Shown here: positions 7,052 through 10,641 of the stretch, one piece after another
Numbering within the stretch: position 1 is the stretch's first letter
Layout: every line of letters begins with the position of its first letter
Assembly (NCBI GenBank): GCA_023430365.1
Contig: JAEZAS010000330.1
Span: 1-10,641 of the forward strand
Direction of reading: 5' to 3'
DNA length: 10,641 nucleotides
Source: Planctomycetota bacterium
Lineage (GTDB): Bacteria > Planctomycetota > Planctomycetia > Pirellulales > Pirellulaceae
Made by a program: the position numbers and the translations under genes
The notes under the pieces: generated by a model
What the model saw: only the letters and a program-made list of their open reading frames with translations
What the model was told of the DNA's origin: nothing
The model's database searches: none

Positions 7052-7086
7052 CTGACCTCTGATCCCTGATCCCTGCCCCCTGGCCC
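7052..7086. repeat. Heptamer tandem array (CTGATCC type)
   Basis: Five contiguous 7-base units: CTGACCT, CTGATCC, CTGATCC, CTGCCCC, CTGGCCC, then decaying into pyrimidine-rich sequence (7087-7110) that runs to the transporter start codon. It ends 24 bases before that ATG, so it occupies the place where a ribosome site or promoter would be expected; neither is visible. Confidence 0.7.
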
Positions 7087-7110
7087 CCCGACTCTCGCCC
7101 CCTGCCCTGC

Positions 7111-8358
7111 ATGACTTCCGCCACTCCGCTCGACGAGCCACGCCGGGGCTCGCTGCTGGTCATCTTTCTGACCGTGTTCATCGATCTGCTCGGCTTTGCG
7201 ATGGTGCTGCCGCTGGTGCCCATCTATGCCCAGCAGTTCGGCACCGACGAATCGGGCTGGACGATCGGCCTGCTGATGTCGAGCTTCTCGATCATGCAGT
7301 TCCTGTTCGCTCCGCTATGGGGGCGTCTATCCGACCGCATCGGCCGGCGACCGGTGCTGATCATCGGCCTGCTCGGTTCGACCGTGTTCTACACGCTGTT
7401 CGGAGTGGCAAGCGCCTGGAAGAGCCTCACCTGGTTGTTCGTCACGCGCATCGGTGCAGGCATCGCCGGCGCCACGATCCCGACCGCCCAGGCCTACATC
7501 GCCGACACGACCACCTTGCAAACCCGAGCCCGCGGCATGGCCTTGATCGGAGCCGCCTTCGGCCTCGGTTTCACTTTCGGGCCGCTGATCGGAGCGTTCT
7601 CGCTCCCCAGCGCCGACGTGGCCGCCAGCCCCTGGCCCGGCTATGCGGCCGGCATCCTGTCGGGCATCGCCTTGTTGCTCGCGATCGTGCTCCTCCCCGA
7701 ATCGCTTCAGCCGGGAAAGAAAACCGAGCATCACGACTGGCTCGACCTCGACGCCTTTCGCGCCGCCCTAAGCACGCCGACGATCCCCGCCATCCTGCTG
7801 GTCTCGTTCATCAGCGTCGTCTCGTTCGGCGCCTTCGAAACGACCCTCTCGCTGCTGCTGAAGACGCCCGCCTTCGACTTCGAATTGCGACACGTCTTCT
7901 ACTACTTCGCCTACATCGGCCTGACGCTGACCATCGCGCAGGGCTTTCTCGTCCGCCGGTTGTCGACGCGAGTCCCCGAGCGCGGGCTGGCTTCGGCCGG
8001 GGCTGTCGTCTCGCTGCTGGGGTTTGGTTTGCTCGTGTGGAGCAGCAGCGCCGGGAGTTTGCCTCTGCTGCTGGTGGCCTCGGCCGTCGAGGTGACCGGC
8101 TTCGCCTTGATGACTCCCTCGCTGCAAGCGCTCATCAGTCGGCGGAGCGACCCAGCCAAGCAGGGAGGCGTGCTCGGCATCAGTCAGAGCGTCAGCGCCA
8201 TGGCCCGAATCGTCGGCCCCCTGATCGCCATTCCGCTGTTCAAGGCGGCGCCCTCCTATCCCTACCTCGCCGCCAGCGTGCTGATGCTCGTCGGCCTCGT
8301 GGCCTTGGTCGCGTTCACCCGAGGCGGCCGCGACTACTCCGCCGAACCGGCCCAGTAG
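7111..8358 (+). CDS. Major facilitator superfamily transporter (TetA/multidrug-like)
   Basis: This 415-residue protein has the length and about twelve hydrophobic segments of a 12-helix MFS exporter of the inner membrane. Segment 1 carries FIDLLGFAMVLPLVPIY (23-39), typical of the TetA/drug:H+ antiporter group. Motif A lies in the loop between helices 2 and 3 as GRLSDRIGRRPVL (71-83). The motif C-like antiporter signature GLGFTFGPLIGA falls at 151-162. A hydrophilic loop at about 199-218 separates the two halves. The likely role is proton-coupled efflux of a small molecule, but the substrate cannot be read from sequence and no TetR or MarR regulator is adjacent. The ATG directly follows a heptamer repeat tail with no Shine-Dalgarno; the next in-frame Met (31) is inside helix 1, so this start is preferred. 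It is transcribed divergently from the ligase gene. Confidence 0.9.
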   Translation: MTSATPLDEPRRGSLLVIFLTVFIDLLGFAMVLPLVPIYAQQFGTDESGWTIGLLMSSFSIMQFLFAPLWGRLSDRIGRRPVLIIGLLGSTVFYTLFGVASAWKSLTWLFVTRIGAGIAGATIPTAQAYIADTTTLQTRARGMALIGAAFGLGFTFGPLIGAFSLPSADVAASPWPGYAAGILSGIALLLAIVLLPESLQPGKKTEHHDWLDLDAFRAALSTPTIPAILLVSFISVVSFGAFETTLSLLLKTPAFDFELRHVFYYFAYIGLTLTIAQGFLVRRLSTRVPERGLASAGAVVSLLGFGLLVWSSSAGSLPLLLVASAVEVTGFALMTPSLQALISRRSDPAKQGGVLGISQSVSAMARIVGPLIAIPLFKAAPSYPYLAASVLMLVGLVALVAFTRGGRDYSAEPAQ

Positions 8359-8532
8359 CCACCCTAGCCGGCGTCACACCCGCTGGAAAACGACCGAGAG
8401 ATTTCAAACGTGCAAACGCAGCCCACCTGCGTTGCAACAAATCCCGCGACTTCTGCCAACTAGCCCAATCCTCGCGCGGGGCTTCCGGCGGATGTGATCG
8501 GCCGGCTGAAGGGTGGGAATCACCCAAGAAAC

Positions 8533-8567
8533 AAAAATCGGAACGAAGCAGCATCCACCTGCTTCGT
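8533..8567 (-). terminator. Probable intrinsic terminator for the secreted-protein gene
   Basis: ACGAAGCAG (8543-8551) pairs perfectly with CTGCTTCGT (8559-8567) over a 7-base loop. On the minus strand the stem is followed after a few bases by five T residues (8537-8533). The position, about 73 bases beyond the stop at 8640, fits the end of that transcript. No T-run follows on the plus strand, so it is less convincing for the transporter gene. The rest of the 281-base convergent spacer (8359-8639) shows nothing else recognisable. Confidence 0.5.
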
Positions 8568-8639
8568 CCCGTTAGCGTCAGTCATTCCGCGACCGGCTGA
8601 ACGACTCTTTCTCAGCGGGGCGATCGCGGCTCAGGGCTA

Positions 8640-9245
8640 TTAGCGGGTTCCGAACTCGATGTTCAACCCGCGCCCGCCGATGTGAATGCCGCTCGGCGTG
8701 GCATCAAAACCAGGGCGGCCCCTGGAGTAAACAGCTCGTGGCTGGCGATAGTTGGTTTCGTAGCGAATCGGCGGCGGCGGACCTTCCAATCGGTGGACCA
8801 GGTCGTCCAGCACGCGGGCCCGCGCCGTCAGATCGCCGATGATCTCGTGGATATGATGCACGTCCGGCCCACGTCCCCGGTGGGCGAGGTCTTCCACCCG
8901 CTCTGCTTCATGCACCAGGCGGTCCAACCGGGTCAGACAGTCCATCACCCGATGCACTTCATCACCCATCCGGCCGACGCGTTGCTGCCGGGCAAGGACG
9001 CGAATCTGCATGAAGCCGTTCATCACCGAGCGGGCTTCGTTGGTCATCTCCGACTTCAACCGCCGATCGTGAACATCGTGCAGAATGTCGGAATACATGT
9101 GCCGCGCGCGGTCGGCGCTGATGTCGGCGTAGCGCTCGATGTAGTCGAACGATCGGCCGTACGGATTGGCCTGGGCGGCGACCGGCATCCCCACGACGAG
9201 AGCCAGTACCGGGAGAGCGATTCGAGTTGTGAGCGAGGCGTTCAT
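8640..9245 (-). CDS. Small secreted helical protein of unknown function
   Basis: I do not recognise a family. The 201-residue product begins with a good Sec signal peptide: a basic start (MNASLTTRIA), a hydrophobic core (10-22) and a cleavage site after AQA near residue 26. The mature part is mostly predicted helix (about 33-155), rich in Arg, Asp, Glu and His, with repeated Leu/Val spacing that suggests a helical bundle or coiled coil. It includes DVHHIHEI (128-135). A Pro-rich break (156-159) is followed by an Arg/Gly/Tyr-rich tail ending GGRGLNIEFGTR. The frame stays open upstream to 9449, but the start at 9245 is strongly preferred because it gives the signal peptide and has a ribosome site. 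The product is probably exported to the periplasm or outer envelope. It carries a single cysteine (C103). Confidence 0.78.
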   Translation of the reverse strand: MNASLTTRIALPVLALVVGMPVAAQANPYGRSFDYIERYADISADRARHMYSDILHDVHDRRLKSEMTNEARSVMNGFMQIRVLARQQRVGRMGDEVHRVMDCLTRLDRLVHEAERVEDLAHRGRGPDVHHIHEIIGDLTARARVLDDLVHRLEGPPPPIRYETNYRQPRAVYSRGRPGFDATPSGIHIGGRGLNIEFGTR

Positions 9246-9250
9246 GGCAT

Positions 9251-9258
9251 CCACCTTT
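9251..9258 (-). promoter_or_regulatory. Ribosome binding site deciding the start at 9245
   Basis: On the minus strand AAAGGTGG stands 5 bases before the ATG at 9245. It is the clearest Shine-Dalgarno-like site in the window; the other six genes have poor or none. Together with the signal peptide it rules against the longer open frame beginning at 9449. Confidence 0.65.
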
Positions 9259-9270
9259 CGCGAGAGCGAG

Positions 9271-9292
9271 GTCAGCGAAGCGTTCCGCTGAC
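9271..9292 (-). other. Hairpin in the leader of the secreted-protein gene
   Basis: GTCAGCG (9271-9277) and CGCTGAC (9286-9292) form a perfect 7-base stem over an 8-base loop, 25 bases upstream of the start codon and just before the ribosome site. There is no T-run next to it. It could be an operator-like inverted repeat or a leader structure; nothing identifies a partner. Confidence 0.35.
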
Positions 9293-9571
9293 AAGATTTC
9301 CTGAATCGCAAGCTTCGTACCAAACCGCCCATCCCATGGTTCGCTGCCGAAAAAACCGCCGATTCGGTCGGATTGCAACGGTGCGCCGCATTCTGCGGGC
9401 GGCCCAGCGCCCGACGGGCCAAAACGGTCAGCCGCACAACCGCATCCATTTCGCGACAGCCGGCTCAAACTGAGACAACCGACCGCCCCCGCAGGTTCGC
9501 CGAACGTGAGGACGCCTCAAAGCGAGACATCGTGGCCCCAGCACCGCAAGAACGCCAGTTCGCCACTCGCC

Positions 9572-10444
9572 TTACTCCAGCATCAGATCATCCGGCGGCG
9601 GCACCGCAGGCAACTGCTTCGCATCGGGACCATAGAACTTGGTGATGTCGACCGCCCCCCGCCGCCCTTCCTCCTCGAGCAGCTTCAGCCGCGTCTCGAC
9701 CCGGTCCATCCGCACGAGCAGCAGCGGCAGCAGGTTGCGCGACTCGTCGGGCCGCTTCGGCCGGGGGACCTGCGGATAGCCCAGTTGCCGCTGCAGGGCG
9801 GCGAACAGATAGAGCGGGTCTTTCCGTCGGTTGGCCCAGGCGATCTTCCCTTCCTTCTCGCTAAAGAGGACCGGCGCCTCAGGCTCCGCCGGCGGCTGAC
9901 CCGGGCGCGAGCGCTGCATCAGGTAGTACTGGCTCCGCACGTAGATCATGTCGGCGAAGTCGACGAGCCCGATCTGCGCCCGCACCGTGAGAATCCACGT
10001 CCGCCATGCTTCGTCGAATGCCGGGTCCTTCGACATCGCCGTCAGCCCAGGATCGTAGCGCAGCCGATTGCGGCACAGGCACTCGAACTGGTACATGAAC
10101 AACGTCGGCCGGGGCGGGTCCTTGCTCCGCAGGTCGGCTTCGTGCTGGAGGATGGCCAGGGCGATCCGCATGTCGAATCGCCCCCGCTCCAGCTCCGCTT
10201 CCTGGATCACGTAGGTCTGAAACGGCGTGAAGTAGTGCCCCAAGCGGGCCATCGCCGTCGCAATCGTTCCCGCATGCCGCAGCTCAGCCAGCAGAAAGTC
10301 GACCGCCATCGGCAGGCGGGTCGTGGAAAGAATCTCCTGCTTCACCTGCTCGAGCAATTCCTGCATCGGCAGGTTCTCGGGCAGCCGTTCGCCCAAGGTG
10401 CGAAAGAGATGAGCCTGTTCAACGTATTCTTCACGCGCGAGCAT
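9572..10444 (-). CDS. Conserved-looking soluble protein of unknown function
   Basis: I do not recognise a named domain in this 290-residue protein. It has no signal peptide or membrane segment and should be cytoplasmic. The first 180 residues are rich in helix-forming sequence with many aromatic and charged residues (for example HYFTPFQTYVIQEAELERGR, 70-89, and DFADMIYVRSQYYLMQ, 162-177). A Pro/Glu linker (180-192) leads to a second segment with KIAWANRRKDPLYLFAALQR (200-219), a short Leu/Arg/Glu helix that may be coiled (238-260) and an acidic-Pro tail ending PPPDDLMLE. Two cysteines lie close together as C122 and C124. Codon use looks like its neighbours, and the frame is clean, so it is probably a real lineage-specific gene. 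The start is the first ATG and has no good ribosome site. Confidence 0.75.
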   Translation of the reverse strand: MLAREEYVEQAHLFRTLGERLPENLPMQELLEQVKQEILSTTRLPMAVDFLLAELRHAGTIATAMARLGHYFTPFQTYVIQEAELERGRFDMRIALAILQHEADLRSKDPPRPTLFMYQFECLCRNRLRYDPGLTAMSKDPAFDEAWRTWILTVRAQIGLVDFADMIYVRSQYYLMQRSRPGQPPAEPEAPVLFSEKEGKIAWANRRKDPLYLFAALQRQLGYPQVPRPKRPDESRNLLPLLLVRMDRVETRLKLLEEEGRRGAVDITKFYGPDAKQLPAVPPPDDLMLE

Positions 10445-10451
10445 CCAGTTG

Positions 10452-10481
10452 ATTGGAACGCAGCACGCCGCAGTCGGTCAA
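10452..10481 (-). promoter_or_regulatory. Weak sigma-70-like promoter candidate
   Basis: On the minus strand TTGACC (10481-10476) and TCCAAT (10457-10452) are separated by 18 bases, close to a -35/-10 pair. The -10 matches only four of six consensus bases and lies about 7 bases from the ATG at 10444, so a transcript from it would be nearly leaderless. This could easily be chance. Confidence 0.18.
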
Positions 10482-10529
10482 CCGGGATGAGCGGAGCAGT
10501 CGCGAGCGAGCGATAGGCTGACACGCCCT

Positions 10530-10641
10530 TCCAAGGGTGGCACGCAGGTCCTGGGTGGCACGCCCTGGAGCAAAGCGAAGGGCGTGGCGAAGCTCAATCC
10601 AACGCACCACGCCCTTCACTACGTTCAGGGGCGTGCCACAC
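10530..10641. repeat. Large inverted repeat with GTGGCACGCCC arms, cut by the window edge
   Basis: The left arm (10554-10587) starts GGTGGCACGCCC and ends AGGGCGTGG. The right arm (10607-10640) starts CCACGCCCTTC and ends GGGGCGTGCCAC. The arms are near reverse complements across a 19-base centre, and each arm can also fold on itself (CACGCCC with GGGCGTG). A further partial unit, GGGTGGCACGC, stands at 10535-10545, a direct copy of the left arm start. No coding frame is supported. It looks like a dispersed palindromic intergenic element; other copies elsewhere in the genome are expected but cannot be seen here. Confidence 0.75.

Larger units (their letters stand above)
9246..9571. other. Intergenic spacer upstream of the secreted-protein gene
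   Basis: This 326-base stretch separates two minus-strand genes. It holds the ribosome site (9251-9258) and a leader hairpin (9271-9292) of the downstream gene. On the minus strand there is also a run of six T residues (9355-9350), but only a weak 4-base stem precedes it. I see no gene, dispersed repeat or convincing promoter in the remaining sequence; open frames through it have no start or domain support. Confidence 0.5.

Noticed and set aside
7317..8600. A 427-codon plus-strand frame overlapping the transporter
   Set aside because: It is the shifted frame of the MFS gene, highly Arg/Pro/His-rich, with no membrane segments and no start support.
9350..9367. Intrinsic terminator for the orphan gene
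   Set aside because: There is a six-T run on the minus strand, but only a 4-base stem precedes it and it lies over 200 bases from the stop codon.
9246..9449. N-terminal extension of the secreted protein to a start at 9449
   Set aside because: The internal ATG at 9245 has a good ribosome site and begins a textbook signal peptide, which the longer form would bury.
9506..10516. A 336-codon plus-strand frame opposite the 290-residue orphan protein
   Set aside because: Its composition (Arg, Pro, His, Gln) is that of antisense GC-rich sequence. The minus-strand frame gives a more protein-like product, though neither has a named domain.

Overview
This 10.6 kb window is GC-rich (roughly 60% or more) bacterial chromosome. 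It most likely comes from a planctomycete of the Pirellulales/Planctomycetales type. That placement is an inference from the fused GldF/GldG-like permease next to a DUF4340 gene, the near absence of Shine-Dalgarno sequences, and intergenic spacers full of short palindromic and heptameric repeats. I see no rRNA, tRNA, CRISPR array, phage gene or transposase. The window holds seven convincing protein genes; the other long open frames are antisense or out-of-frame shadows of these in GC-rich DNA.

Left part (1-5040, plus strand): a repeat-bearing spacer, then a 979-residue protein joining an ABC-2/GldF-type permease to a GldG-like auxiliary domain with a C-terminal coiled coil and anchor (198-3137). 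Next comes a membrane-anchored DUF4340 protein of 542 residues (3410-5038). The two probably form one envelope ABC-type complex; the ATPase gene is expected just upstream, outside the window. The DUF4340 gene is bracketed by two mirror-image arrays of four small hairpins each (3202-3306 and 5066-5187).

Middle part (5216-8358): on the minus strand a PaaK-type adenylate-forming ligase (6883-5588) is followed after 54 bases by a small DUF971 protein with a Cys-x-Cys-x2-Cys zinc-type motif (5533-5216). Diverging from the ligase is a plus-strand major facilitator efflux-type transporter (7111-8358). The 227-base divergent spacer holds two heptamer tandem arrays.

Right part (8359-10641, minus strand): a small secreted helical protein of unknown function (9245-8640) with a good ribosome binding site and a likely terminator, then a soluble protein of unknown function (10444-9572), and a large inverted repeat running into the window edge.

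I find no clear novel defence or mobile system. The most unusual signals are non-coding: the mirrored hairpin arrays and a shared 7-base periodicity in three spacer arrays. In the proteins, they are the fused permease/auxiliary architecture and the parallel charged-linker plus coiled-coil inserts in its two plus-strand proteins.
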